A stretch of 64,000 nucleotides of DNA from CAZWSX01 sp964636985 (GTDB lineage Bacteria > Planctomycetota > Planctomycetia > Pirellulales > Pirellulaceae). The first letter of the stretch is position 1. Every line of letters begins with the position of its first letter. Shown piece by piece: positions 15,595 through 24,808 of this stretch. The notes below the pieces were generated by a model. The model was not told where the DNA came from. It saw nothing but the letters and a program-made list of their open reading frames with translations, and did no database searches. The stretch lies in assembly GCA_964636985.1 (NCBI GenBank), contig CAZWSX010000008.1, positions 1 through 64,000 of the forward strand, in the 5' to 3' direction. The position numbers and the translations under genes were made by a program.

Positions 15595-18500
15595 TTACTT
15601 ACGTGGCAGTCGCCAGTCGACGTGCTGGTCGTACGCCATCGTTTCGCGAACAAGTTCGTACAGGTCGGGATCGTAAGCGGCCAGTTGTTCGCGGGTCTCG
15701 ATGGCGCGGCGCGAGTCGGCGGGAGTCGCGATCTCCCCTGCGGCGTCAAAGTAGGCCAGCACGCCCGCGATCCAATACGCCTGATGGCTGGAAACTGCGG
15801 TGGTTCCTTGCCATTTGTCTGCGCTCATGGCCTTATCGTAGAGTTCCTTCACCTTCGCATCGAAACCGACGTCGAGGCGCTTCAGTCGCAGTTCGTACTG
15901 CTGCCATACCTGCCGCGGCCGAGCATCCCAGTTGGGATCTTCCGGTCGCGTGCCGGCGATTTGGTGGATGGCGCTGGCCAAAACGCGTACAAGGTGGTTA
16001 TCGCCAACACCTGGGGCCGACGGGGCCGATTCCACATTTTCCTCGCTGACTACCAGCAGCTTCGTGTCAGGCGAGTATTCAAGGTACCTCGCCAGCAAGT
16101 CGACCCTTGTAAAATCGACGTTCCTGAGTTCCGGTAGCTCACTCAGTTTTTCATCCTTACCGAGTACGATTAGCTTGGCCCCGCTGGCAATGAATGACTT
16201 TAAGATGTCGTGCCGGTAGGCGAACATCTTACGCACGATATCGTTTGCTTTCAGGATGGCTCCGTCGCCGGCGCCCCGGCCAACAACGGGGAACTCTCGG
16301 GCCCAACTGAACTTGGTGTAGTAGGGATCGATATTCAGCTTTGCTGGTGGAGCTTCCACTTGCGGCATCTTCCGCAAGGAGTGATACCGCCAGTCCTGGT
16401 GGGGCGCAAGTCGAAAGGTCGTGCGAACCAGTTCGTAGCCCAGCGGGTCGTAGGCCTTCAACTGTTCGCGCGTTCCCACCGGGCCATGGTTCCAGTTGTT
16501 CACTCGGTTGCAGTCGAAATACGCCTGACAAATTTCGGCCCAGTACTCGCCAGGGTTGGAACCCGCGTACGCGAGTTCATGCAGCTTCTGCCGCTTGGCG
16601 GAGTTGTGCGTATCGCGCAAACGTTGGCTCCACTGGGGATCGATCGACCTGAGGGCGCCATCAATGGTGTGACAAAACTCATGCACGCCGATGCTCTCGT
16701 CGTCGTATCGATCGAGCGCCAGGCTCAGCAGGTTTTCTTCTCCGAAGCTGGTTGGCAGGCCGCCTGTTCCGCGAACGCGCTCGTTCTGGAACGCCGGATC
16801 AGGATGGCCGCTGTATTCCGGCATATCGGTGTAAACCTGGTCCTTGCCGATGATGATCAAATACATGCCGCTTTGCCGCATTGAATTCAGGACATCCGAG
16901 CGACCAGCCAGCAGGTGGGTCACGATGTCGTGAGTGCGTAGCAGTGCCTGATCATCAACTACTTCAGCAGCAACGACGGGCAGGCCGTTAATATTGAGGT
17001 ACTTCTTGTAGAACTCTCGGGCGGCGGGGCGATGGCGTTCGCGCACGAGTTCGAAGAACTCCGCCGGCGGTGGTGCGATGTTCAACGACACTTCTTCGGA
17101 AGTGCTCTTGGAAGCCGCCTCGACCGAAGTTTGTTTGTCCTCAGGTTTCTGAGATTGCGACGATGCGGATGGCGCGCTCGCGGCGGCGTCCGCGTTGCGG
17201 TTCGGTGGCTCGGACGCCAGCAGATTTCGGACAAAGAAGTCTTGCATTCGCCGCTGGCCGTACGATCCGCCCATCCCGTGGCCGGCGTTGGGGACAACGA
17301 TCAGGTCGAAGTCCTTGTTCGCTCGAATCAGCGCATCCGCAAATCGCAGAGTCGACTCGGGCGGAACGTTGTTGTCCATCTCACCGACAATCAGCATCAG
17401 CTTGCCTTGCAGGCGATGAGCGTTGTCGATGTTCGAACATTCGCTGTACTGCGGCCCGACGGGGTAGCTCATCCACTGCTCGTTCCACGATGCCTTATCC
17501 ATGCGATTGTCGTGACACCCACAACCTGCCACAGCCGCCTTATAGAACTCCGGATGAAACAGCACCGCCGCGGCCGCATTCTGCCCGCCCGCCGACCCGC
17601 CGTAGATCCCCACTCGCGATAGATCGAGCTCCGGATACTTCTCGGCCGCGGCCTTCATCCAAGCAATACGATCTGGGAAGCCACCATCCTTGAGGTTCTT
17701 AAAGCAAACATCGTGAAACGCCTTGGAACGGTTGGCGGTTCCCATGCCGTCGATCTTGACCACGATGAAGCCGAGCGACGTCAACTCGCTATATCGCTGA
17801 CCCGGGCTAAACGACTTGGGAACAAACGAACCCTGAGGCCCGGCATAGATGTCCTCGAGGACCGGATATTTCTTGCTCGGATCGAAATCGCGCGGGCGGC
17901 AGATAATTCCCCAAATATCGGTTTGCCCGTCGCGCCCCTTGGCCGAGAGGACCTCCGGAGCGGCCCAACCGTCGCTCTTCAAATCCGACAGATCGGCCTC
18001 TTCCAGGCGGCATACGAGCTGTCCATCCGACACGCGACGCAGTTCGGTAATCGGCGCGGCGTCGACGCGAGAGTAGCTATCGATGATGAACTGGCGGTCC
18101 GGCGAAAAATCGATTGTGTGATTGCCGTTCCCTTCCGTGAGCCAAGTGAGGTTTCCGCTATCGATATCGACGTAGCCGAAGTGCAAAAGGTACGGATCCT
18201 GGTCGGGCCGCCCGCTGGCGGAAATCCAAACTCGCCGTTGCTCCGCGTCGATCGAAGTGATGCCGCGGACCACGATTCCGCGAGGCGTCAATTCACGAAC
18301 TTCCGCGCCTGTGCGGGCATCGATCAGCAGCAATTGCCGCCAGCCATTCTTCTCGGTGCCGTAGATGATTTCGTCGTGCCCCAGCCAATTGACCAACGGG
18401 ACGGCGGCTTCCGCGTGGGCCGTCCAGATAAACGTGTTCGACTTTTCGTCGATGATGTTGCGGACCTTGCCCGATTCGAGGTCGACTTCGATCAACCGGA

Positions 18501-19737
18501 ATCGCTGGTGTCCGCGATCCGATTGCTCGTAGGTCATCCGTTTGGCATCGTCAAAACGGACTCGCGGCCGCAGCCACTCGTGCTCGAAGCGGTCGACTTC
18601 CGGTTTTATTTGCTGCTTGCTGTCGACACGAAAGAGATTGACTTCGTACTTCGCAAACGGATCGCCCGGCAGTGCGTAGGGGCGTGATTCAAGCTGTGCT
18701 CTCCCCCCGCCCTGCGGCGAGGATCGCACGAGGTGGACCGGCTGAATTTGGACCGACTCGACGCGAAAGGCAACCAGCGTTGACGAGTCGGGCGACCATT
18801 GCAGCAGATCGTAGGCGTCACCTTCTTTGCCATCGCTGCTCGTCAGAATCGCTTCGTCAGAATCGACAGGCTTAATGGTCACATTGAAGTTGTCGACCGA
18901 CGCGATCCACTTTCCATCGGGCGACTTATCGGAAAATCTTCGAAAGCCCTGCTCGCCTTGGTTCGCTTCGCGCGGCCGTCGGCGGGGACTGGGGACCGGC
19001 TCGAACTTGCGTCCATCGATCACCACATCGGTTGAAGTATCGTCGGCGATGATCTCGCCTAAGCTCTCGTTCTTGTCGTTGATCAGCTGCCAACGGTGAC
19101 CGCCGAATGTGTGTTGATTGCGCGTTTCGCCCGGAGCGATTTTTCCGTAGCTCTGCTTGGTTCCGTCGCCGCTCAGCCAAAAAATCTCCACCGGCACCGT
19201 CAGGCGATTGACGAAGTTGACGGAAGTATCCGCACCGGTCCGCGAACGCGGGCCATCCGATCTTCCTTCTTGAGGCTCACCCGGTTGGGGATCGATTTCG
19301 GCGACGGTGCGGGCTTCGGCGTTCCAGGAAAACCGCTTGTTGCCGGACACAAAGCCCACCAGATTGCCTGCGGGATCGTACTCGAGCGACTCGATCGGAA
19401 GATGAGTAGCTTTAACCTCCTGGCCGAGCGCCTGAGCCACCGCCTGATGATCGAAAGCAGCTTCACGAGTGCCACGCGCGGCGTCGACGACGATGAATTC
19501 GCGGGCACCGCCAGTGAGGTCATTTCGATACCAGAACTTCGAGTTCTCCGCGAACCATCTGGGCCGGACCTGGCTGCGGTAGACGCGCCCCTGGTCGCGG
19601 TTGCCGCGCGAGCGCTCTTGAGACGCGGCATGGCTTTCCGAGTCGTTTTGCGCAACAGGCTCATCGGCAATCAGCATCGAACAAGAAACTGAGATAATGG
19701 CAAGCGACCAAATCGCGCTACGAAATGCCTTGCACAT
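15595..19737 (-). CDS. Exported multi-domain protein: VHL-beta, S9 peptidase (DPP-IV-like), zincin and degenerate zincin
   Basis: From the ATG at 19737 the protein has 1380 residues and a signal peptide (1-25). Residues 172-243 form a VHL-beta-like domain (VNFVNRLTVPVEIFWL ... GHRWQLIND). A DPP-IV-type beta propeller follows (about 255-590), then an S9 alpha/beta-hydrolase with GGSAGG (Ser715), Asp788 in VGEMDNN and His820 in NAGHGMG. After a Ser/Ala/Pro-rich linker (about 845-885) comes a zincin domain with HEFCH (1019-1023) and GEYWAE (1063-1068). A second copy (about 1150-1380) has HQIAG where HExxH should be and AYWIAG where EYWAE should be, so it is probably inactive. The zincin parts match the gene at 10286. 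The protein combines serine- and metallopeptidase activities outside the cytoplasm; the substrate is unknown. Confidence 0.8.
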   Translation of the reverse strand: MCKAFRSAIWSLAIISVSCSMLIADEPVAQNDSESHAASQERSRGNRDQGRVYRSQVRPRWFAENSKFWYRNDLTGGAREFIVVDAARGTREAAFDHQAVAQALGQEVKATHLPIESLEYDPAGNLVGFVSGNKRFSWNAEARTVAEIDPQPGEPQEGRSDGPRSRTGADTSVNFVNRLTVPVEIFWLSGDGTKQSYGKIAPGETRNQHTFGGHRWQLINDKNESLGEIIADDTSTDVVIDGRKFEPVPSPRRRPREANQGEQGFRRFSDKSPDGKWIASVDNFNVTIKPVDSDEAILTSSDGKEGDAYDLLQWSPDSSTLVAFRVESVQIQPVHLVRSSPQGGGRAQLESRPYALPGDPFAKYEVNLFRVDSKQQIKPEVDRFEHEWLRPRVRFDDAKRMTYEQSDRGHQRFRLIEVDLESGKVRNIIDEKSNTFIWTAHAEAAVPLVNWLGHDEIIYGTEKNGWRQLLLIDARTGAEVRELTPRGIVVRGITSIDAEQRRVWISASGRPDQDPYLLHFGYVDIDSGNLTWLTEGNGNHTIDFSPDRQFIIDSYSRVDAAPITELRRVSDGQLVCRLEEADLSDLKSDGWAAPEVLSAKGRDGQTDIWGIICRPRDFDPSKKYPVLEDIYAGPQGSFVPKSFSPGQRYSELTSLGFIVVKIDGMGTANRSKAFHDVCFKNLKDGGFPDRIAWMKAAAEKYPELDLSRVGIYGGSAGGQNAAAAVLFHPEFYKAAVAGCGCHDNRMDKASWNEQWMSYPVGPQYSECSNIDNAHRLQGKLMLIVGEMDNNVPPESTLRFADALIRANKDFDLIVVPNAGHGMGGSYGQRRMQDFFVRNLLASEPPNRNADAAASAPSASSQSQKPEDKQTSVEAASKSTSEEVSLNIAPPPAEFFELVRERHRPAAREFYKKYLNINGLPVVAAEVVDDQALLRTHDIVTHLLAGRSDVLNSMRQSGMYLIIIGKDQVYTDMPEYSGHPDPAFQNERVRGTGGLPTSFGEENLLSLALDRYDDESIGVHEFCHTIDGALRSIDPQWSQRLRDTHNSAKRQKLHELAYAGSNPGEYWAEICQAYFDCNRVNNWNHGPVGTREQLKAYDPLGYELVRTTFRLAPHQDWRYHSLRKMPQVEAPPAKLNIDPYYTKFSWAREFPVVGRGAGDGAILKANDIVRKMFAYRHDILKSFIASGAKLIVLGKDEKLSELPELRNVDFTRVDLLARYLEYSPDTKLLVVSEENVESAPSAPGVGDNHLVRVLASAIHQIAGTRPEDPNWDARPRQVWQQYELRLKRLDVGFDAKVKELYDKAMSADKWQGTTAVSSHQAYWIAGVLAYFDAAGEIATPADSRRAIETREQLAAYDPDLYELVRETMAYDQHVDWRLPRK

Positions 19738-20056
19738 GACTCTGCGTTCTTTCGAGGACAGAGGATTCGAATCGGAAGAGGGGGCCACGTCGTTAAACCT
19801 AGGCGGTCATTTCGTTTCGCCCATTGTAACTGCCACTATTGCGGTTGGTCTTACGGGCATCTCGGCCCTTGCAGTTCAACACTTGCGAACGTGAAAAGTC
19901 ACCGTCCGTGGGTAAAATGAGGCGAATCCATAAGCGGCCGTCGTTCGGTGCTGTCTCCAGGACCCAGCGCGTTGCACCGTGCGGCGAATATCGCTCTGCA
20001 AGTAGCAGATATCGCTCGCGAACGAGCAAGACCGTCGCGGATAAAGGAGTGATGTT
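19738..20056. other. Divergent intergenic region
   Basis: The start regions of the S9-zincin fusion (minus strand) and the FAD monooxygenase (plus strand) face each other across about 320 bases. A GTG at 19788 is an alternative start for the former. AAAGGAG at about 20043 is the ribosome-binding site of the latter. No other element was recognised. Confidence 0.35.
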
Positions 20057-21274
20057 ATGTCGGTAGGACGCGTGGTGATTGTAGGCGCGGGACCAGCCGG
20101 TGCGGCACTCGCCTTTTTGCTGGCTCGCCGCGGTATCGAGGTCGACCTGCTCGAGCGGCATCCTGATTTCGCCAGAGCCTTCCGTGGCGACGGCTTGCAG
20201 CCCAGCGGCGTCGATGCCTTCGACCAGATGGGGCTCGGCGAGCAACTCCGCAAGCTCCCCCAGACGACGGTCAACCACCTTGAACTTTATCGAAACGGCC
20301 GCAAGCAGGCCCGCATCGCGACCGAGGCCATGGGATTCATCGGCCGCTTCATCCCGCAGCCGCTGGTGCTCGCGATGGTCACTGGCGAGGCCAGCAAGTA
20401 TCCGAACTTCCGCCTCCACATGGGAACCTCGGTCCGCGACCTTATTTACTCAGGTGACCGCGTTGCCGGTGTACAAGCCGAAGGCCCCGATGGGCCGCGC
20501 GATTTTCCGGCCGATCTCGTCATCGGCACGGACGGCCGATACTCGACGCTCCGCAAGCGAGGAGCTTTTACCGATATCCCGTCGCCTGAGCATTTCGACG
20601 TCGTGAACTTCCGGGTCCCCTACCCCGATTTTTGGCCCGATCGCCAAACCGTGCGGCTCGAAATTGGCAACGGCTGCATCACCGGTGCCCTGCCGCTCAC
20701 CGATGGCGATCTGTGGATGGCCATGACCATTCAAAAAGGACAATTCAAACAACTGCGCGAGGCCGGTCCGGAAACCCTGGCCGAGGAACTGATCCGCCGC
20801 AATTCGCCCGACCTTGCCGCTCACTTGCGGCACAACTACGAGTGCCTCATGCATCCGGTACTGCTGGATGTGATGGTCGGTTGTCTGCAGGATTGGGTCG
20901 TCCCTGGGACGATGCTTTTAGGAGATGCCGCGCACCCGATGTCGCCGCAAGGAGGCCAAGGAATCAATATGGCCTTGCGAGACACGCTGGTCGCGGCAAA
21001 TCATCTCTGTCCCGTCCTCGCGCGAGGAAACGATCCAGCCGAAATCGATGCCGCCTGCCGCCAGACGATGACGGAACGAATGCCCGAGATCAAAGAAATT
21101 CAGCAACATCAACGGAATCAAACACAGGCCTTTTTGCGGTCCGACAGTCTTGTTTCGAAGTTGATGATGGCGTTTCTTCCGTTCCTGGTAACGTCCGGGA
21201 TCTTGCGTTGGATGATGCACGACCGGCTCTATCGATTGCAACATGGCACGCTGCCCGTCAAGCTGATGGCGTGA
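20057..21274 (+). CDS. FAD-dependent monooxygenase (PHBH/UbiH-like)
   Basis: A 405-residue protein has an N-terminal dinucleotide-binding motif GAGPAGAALA (10-19) with an acidic end of the second strand (LLERH). It also has the DG motif at VIGTDGRYSTLR (about 155-166) and the C-terminal FAD ribityl motif LLGDAAHPMSPQGGQGINMA (about 291-310). This is the layout of class A flavoprotein hydroxylases, which use NAD(P)H and O2 to hydroxylate aromatic or related substrates, for example in ubiquinone-type, polyketide or aromatic-degradation pathways. The substrate cannot be inferred, as no pathway genes surround it. The last 40 residues are hydrophobic and may bind the membrane. Confidence 0.85.
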   Translation: MSVGRVVIVGAGPAGAALAFLLARRGIEVDLLERHPDFARAFRGDGLQPSGVDAFDQMGLGEQLRKLPQTTVNHLELYRNGRKQARIATEAMGFIGRFIPQPLVLAMVTGEASKYPNFRLHMGTSVRDLIYSGDRVAGVQAEGPDGPRDFPADLVIGTDGRYSTLRKRGAFTDIPSPEHFDVVNFRVPYPDFWPDRQTVRLEIGNGCITGALPLTDGDLWMAMTIQKGQFKQLREAGPETLAEELIRRNSPDLAAHLRHNYECLMHPVLLDVMVGCLQDWVVPGTMLLGDAAHPMSPQGGQGINMALRDTLVAANHLCPVLARGNDPAEIDAACRQTMTERMPEIKEIQQHQRNQTQAFLRSDSLVSKLMMAFLPFLVTSGILRWMMHDRLYRLQHGTLPVKLMA

Positions 21275-21357
21275 GTGCGTTTTGCAAGACGCTCGTTCTT
21301 CGCGGCAAGTGATTCAACTAAGATGCCACTTGAAAAGAAAACGGTGTGGGCGACTTG

Positions 21358-21474
21358 ATGAGAGCGATCAGAACCATCTTCTTTGGCGTTATTGTCGCGA
21401 TAGTCGCCGTTGCCTCGCTGTGGTACTACCTCGCTTACCTGCGCCTAGCGGCCGAAATGGGGGCCGGCCCATAG
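21358..21474 (+). CDS. Very small single-helix membrane protein
   Basis: A 38-residue frame (MRAIRTIFFGVIVAIVAVAS...) has one transmembrane helix (about 6-27) and ends at a TAG within a 13-base tandem duplication (CCGGCCCATAGTT at 21464-21476 and 21477-21489). No good Shine-Dalgarno was seen. It may be a real small membrane protein or chance. Confidence 0.35.
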   Translation: MRAIRTIFFGVIVAIVAVASLWYYLAYLRLAAEMGAGP

Positions 21475-21552
21475 TTCCGGCCCATAGTTCCAGACGAGGG
21501 CCGGCGGCGGGGACCGGACTCAAACGTCGAGCGCGGCACGCTTGAAAGCCGC

Positions 21553-21954
21553 ATGGCCTTCCCGGAAAATGCCGGGATGATCACCGACCAGGACAAAGTC
21601 ATTCTCGAAAACGCCGCCGACCTCTTGGAGGAATTGGGCCATGCAGGTGCCCAGGTCCTGCGGGAGTTGATTCGCAATCGCGATCGGCGACTCGACCAGC
21701 TGGCGGCGTTCGTGCTCGATGGGGGCCATGTCCGGCTTAGCCCCACATTTCGCAATTCGGCCGTCAGTTCGAGCGTCACGATGTATTGCCGCGGAGGCGA
21801 ATTGGGAGATACCGACCAAACCAGCCGAGAGCGAATCGTTCACGATGACGGCGGTGCCGAGAATCTATTAGAGACGCTATATCAGCAAGTGAGGCGGTTA
21901 CAATCCAACGAGCGCTACAATCAAAGGCTGCGTAGCGTTGATCCGATCTCCTAG
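21553..21954 (+). CDS. Possible hypothetical protein
   Basis: An open frame of 133 residues. The helical start MITDQDKVILENAADLLEEL looks protein-like and its third codon positions are G/C-rich, but no domain or ribosome-binding site is evident. A minus-strand frame over the same region (21843-21520) is also open. I could not decide between them from sequence alone. Confidence 0.35.
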   Translation: MAFPENAGMITDQDKVILENAADLLEELGHAGAQVLRELIRNRDRRLDQLAAFVLDGGHVRLSPTFRNSAVSSSVTMYCRGGELGDTDQTSRERIVHDDGGAENLLETLYQQVRRLQSNERYNQRLRSVDPIS

Positions 21955-22145
21955 CCGACCGAAAGCCATGCGCCGATCGAGTCTTTCGCCGGTCGTTACG
22001 GCGGCTTCTCACGACTCCTTTACCTCGGAAATTACCGCGAATTGGCGGGCAGCATGCCTCGTCGCTACAATACCACTTCGCCTGGGCGTCGAACTTTCGA
22101 GGCACTCCTTTCACCTCAGCCCCTTGAGATTTAGCGAGATTTGAC

Positions 22146-22925
22146 GTGTCGACACGAGACTTGCCCGATGACTCGTCGGAGTCGACTCGCGATGAACGTG
22201 CGCTGCCGCGTCCCAATGGCTTGTTGCTCGATTTGGGCAACACGGTGCTGCGCGAGGCCCAGTATGATTTCCCTAGTGGACTGAAACGGATCCACGAGCT
22301 TTGCGAAAACCGGCTTGACGAGGCCGAGTTCGCGACGCACGTTACGACCGTCTATCGCGACTTGCGGGCTCATCTTTTGTCCGGCGTCGTCGAACTCTCG
22401 TTCCAATCGTTTCTTCGCTTATCCCTGCAAAGCGCTCGATCGCAGCCGCGCGTTTCGATTGCCGACCTTGAATTCGAATTCTGGAAGGCCGCGTGCGAGA
22501 TGGCGCCCGTGCCGGGAATTCATGGTTTCCTACGACGGATGGGCGAGCTTGGAGTGCCGATGGGCGTGGTAAGCAACGCCATGTTCTCCAGCGGCGTGTT
22601 GAGCTGGAAACTCGATTCGCACGGCATTCGCGATTACTTCGCGTTTCTGATGTCGAGCGCGGAGTATGGAGTTCGCAAACCGCATCCTGCGATCTTTTCC
22701 GCTGCGGCGGCGAGACTGAATATCGCACCGCAAGGACTTTGGTTCATTGGCGACAGCCTTAACAACGATGTCCGCGGCGCTCGTCTGGCAGGCATGACTG
22801 CTATCTGGTTCAACGCGCGGGAGGCGGAAAACGACGGAACGCCTCACGCCATGGTCGCCAATTGGGACGAAGCAGCTCTCCTCGTGGAAGTGACTTTGCG
22901 GCGCGATCAACGGCGCAACTTTTAG
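22146..22925 (+). CDS. HAD-superfamily hydrolase
   Basis: From a GTG at 22146 the protein has 259 residues. HAD motifs are visible: motif I LLLDLGNTVL (nucleophile Asp29 but Asn at the acid/base position), motif II VVSNA (about 141-145), motif III Lys in VRKPHPAIF (about 178), and motif IV GDSLNNDV (about 200-207). The phosphatase-type HAD fold is clear, with a helical cap between motifs I and II. Motif I normally reads DxDxT; DLGNT keeps the nucleophile but lacks the general acid Asp, so catalysis may be altered. The substrate is unknown. Confidence 0.75.
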   Translation: MSTRDLPDDSSESTRDERALPRPNGLLLDLGNTVLREAQYDFPSGLKRIHELCENRLDEAEFATHVTTVYRDLRAHLLSGVVELSFQSFLRLSLQSARSQPRVSIADLEFEFWKAACEMAPVPGIHGFLRRMGELGVPMGVVSNAMFSSGVLSWKLDSHGIRDYFAFLMSSAEYGVRKPHPAIFSAAAARLNIAPQGLWFIGDSLNNDVRGARLAGMTAIWFNAREAENDGTPHAMVANWDEAALLVEVTLRRDQRRNF

Positions 22926-23126
22926 CGGCGACCGTTCGCATCGCAACGAATCTGCCGATTCTTCCGGCGCTGCCGAACCGATGATTTGGTTCATTCTGGC
23001 CACGACATTACTTTTCTCGACGTGGCGGCGGTCAAAACGCTGCAATCTGCCCTGCCAATTGAATCGACCGACCTGTGACGTAGGTTTTCCCACGCCCCCG
23101 GTAGGAGTTGGTCGGATTTCACCGTT

Positions 23127-24800
23127 ATGGCAGAGCTAATTTCCACAGACGCACACGTGATCGGCATTCCAGGCGCGGCTTCATCCGCGTCGCCTGGAAT
23201 AGGGGCCGACGTGCGCCGCTTCCTCGATTTTCTCGAAGAAACCTTTGGGGTTTCGTTCGCTCTGTTGGATTCGGCGAAAGGTGAAATCGTAGTAACGGCG
23301 CGGGATTGGGCGTGCCCCGACGCCGGTTGGATTGTCCAAGTCTTGGAAGGAGTCGGCCACCGGAAAGGGCCCCATTTCGTTGCCGACGAAGATCCGATCA
23401 TCCTGCTGGCCTTGCCGCTGGGCGTTTGCGAAGGACGCCGATTAGTCGCGGTGGCGCCGCTGGTGACGCGCGAAACGGTCGAAGGCGAAGCCTTCCCCCG
23501 CGCTACCGAACTGATCGGCCTGACTCACGGTGAAGGGGAACTGTGGATTCGCTCGCAGCCCGTTTGGCCCGTGGTCCCGCTTTCGCGAACGGCCAAGTCG
23601 GTATTGCGAAATTGGGAGGCGATGGTCGACAACGTTCGGTTGCGCGACGAAAACGAACAGATCGCCATTAATCTCACGCAAACGTACGAAGAAATCTGCC
23701 TACTGCACGACCTGTCGCAGAGCCTGCGCCTCACTCGCTCCGACGAGGACTTGGCGCGGTCGGTGCTCGATTCACTTGCGGAATGCATCCCGGCGCAAGG
23801 ATTGGCCATTGTCTACACGCCCGTCGCCAAACCGAACGAAGTCACCTACAAGGCTCGCACCGAACCGGTATTGATCTCGCACGGCGACTGCTTGAACTTG
23901 CAGGCCAGCGAGTTCCCCGCCATTGCCGCTCAACTTGGCGTCGACCAGCGACGATCCATTGTGGTGCGAAATTTGCAAGCCAGCCGCACCACCGATTTGT
24001 TGCCGGATGCCCGGCAGTTAATCGTGATCGCCATGGCTGAAAACGATCGCGTTCACGGTTGGATCGTCGCGATCAACCACTCCAACGGACGCGAATTCGG
24101 CAGCGTGGAAGCCAGTTTGATGGCTTCGGTGGCCAGCATCCTCGGCGTTCACAGCGGCAACCGCGACTTATATCGCCAGCAATCGGAATTCTTGGCTAGC
24201 GTGGTTCGCGCGCTCACCTCCGCGATCGACGCCAAAGACCCGTACACATGCGGTCACAGCGATCGCGTGGCCCGCATTGCCGTGACGATCGCGAAGCACG
24301 TGGGCTGCGAACCCAAGGCCCTGCACACGATCTACATGGCCGGTTTGCTGCACGACATCGGCAAGATCGGCATCAGCGACGCCGTTCTCGGAAAGCAAGG
24401 CCCGCTCACAACCGAAGAATACGACCACATCAAGACCCACTGCGAAAAGGGCTATCGCATTCTGGCAGACATCCGGCAGTTGTCGGATATTCTTCCGGCG
24501 GTGTTGCACCACCACGAGCAATGGGACGGTCGAGGCTATCCTTGCGAATTGGCCCAAGACCAAATTCCTCGCATCGCCCGCATTCTGGCAGTGGCCGACT
24601 CGTACGATGCCATGACGAGCGATCGCCCGTACCGCAAGGGTCTGCCGTTCGAAAAGGTCGCCGACATCTTCCGCAACGGTCGCGGCAAGCAGTGGGACCC
24701 GGAAATCATCGACGCCTTCTTTGAAGTGGTCGACGAGGTCCGTGCGCTCACCAATCAAGAGCGGGCCAACCTGACGCTCAACGTCCAGGAGTGGACGTAA
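23127..24800 (+). CDS. GAF/HD-GYP protein (c-di-GMP phosphodiesterase)
   Basis: A 557-residue cytoplasmic protein. Residues 30-150 form an unassigned sensor region. A coiled-coil-like linker (about 160-195) precedes a GAF-like domain (about 195-345). The C-terminal HD-GYP domain (about 355-540) contains HDIGK (409-413), H438, HHHEQWDGRGYP (461-472) and D491. All metal and GYP residues are present, so it should be a functional c-di-GMP phosphodiesterase that responds to a small-molecule signal bound by the GAF domain. It is the second HD-GYP protein in the window, unlinked to the first. Confidence 0.85.
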   Translation: MAELISTDAHVIGIPGAASSASPGIGADVRRFLDFLEETFGVSFALLDSAKGEIVVTARDWACPDAGWIVQVLEGVGHRKGPHFVADEDPIILLALPLGVCEGRRLVAVAPLVTRETVEGEAFPRATELIGLTHGEGELWIRSQPVWPVVPLSRTAKSVLRNWEAMVDNVRLRDENEQIAINLTQTYEEICLLHDLSQSLRLTRSDEDLARSVLDSLAECIPAQGLAIVYTPVAKPNEVTYKARTEPVLISHGDCLNLQASEFPAIAAQLGVDQRRSIVVRNLQASRTTDLLPDARQLIVIAMAENDRVHGWIVAINHSNGREFGSVEASLMASVASILGVHSGNRDLYRQQSEFLASVVRALTSAIDAKDPYTCGHSDRVARIAVTIAKHVGCEPKALHTIYMAGLLHDIGKIGISDAVLGKQGPLTTEEYDHIKTHCEKGYRILADIRQLSDILPAVLHHHEQWDGRGYPCELAQDQIPRIARILAVADSYDAMTSDRPYRKGLPFEKVADIFRNGRGKQWDPEIIDAFFEVVDEVRALTNQERANLTLNVQEWT

Positions 24801-24808
24801 GCGAAGCG

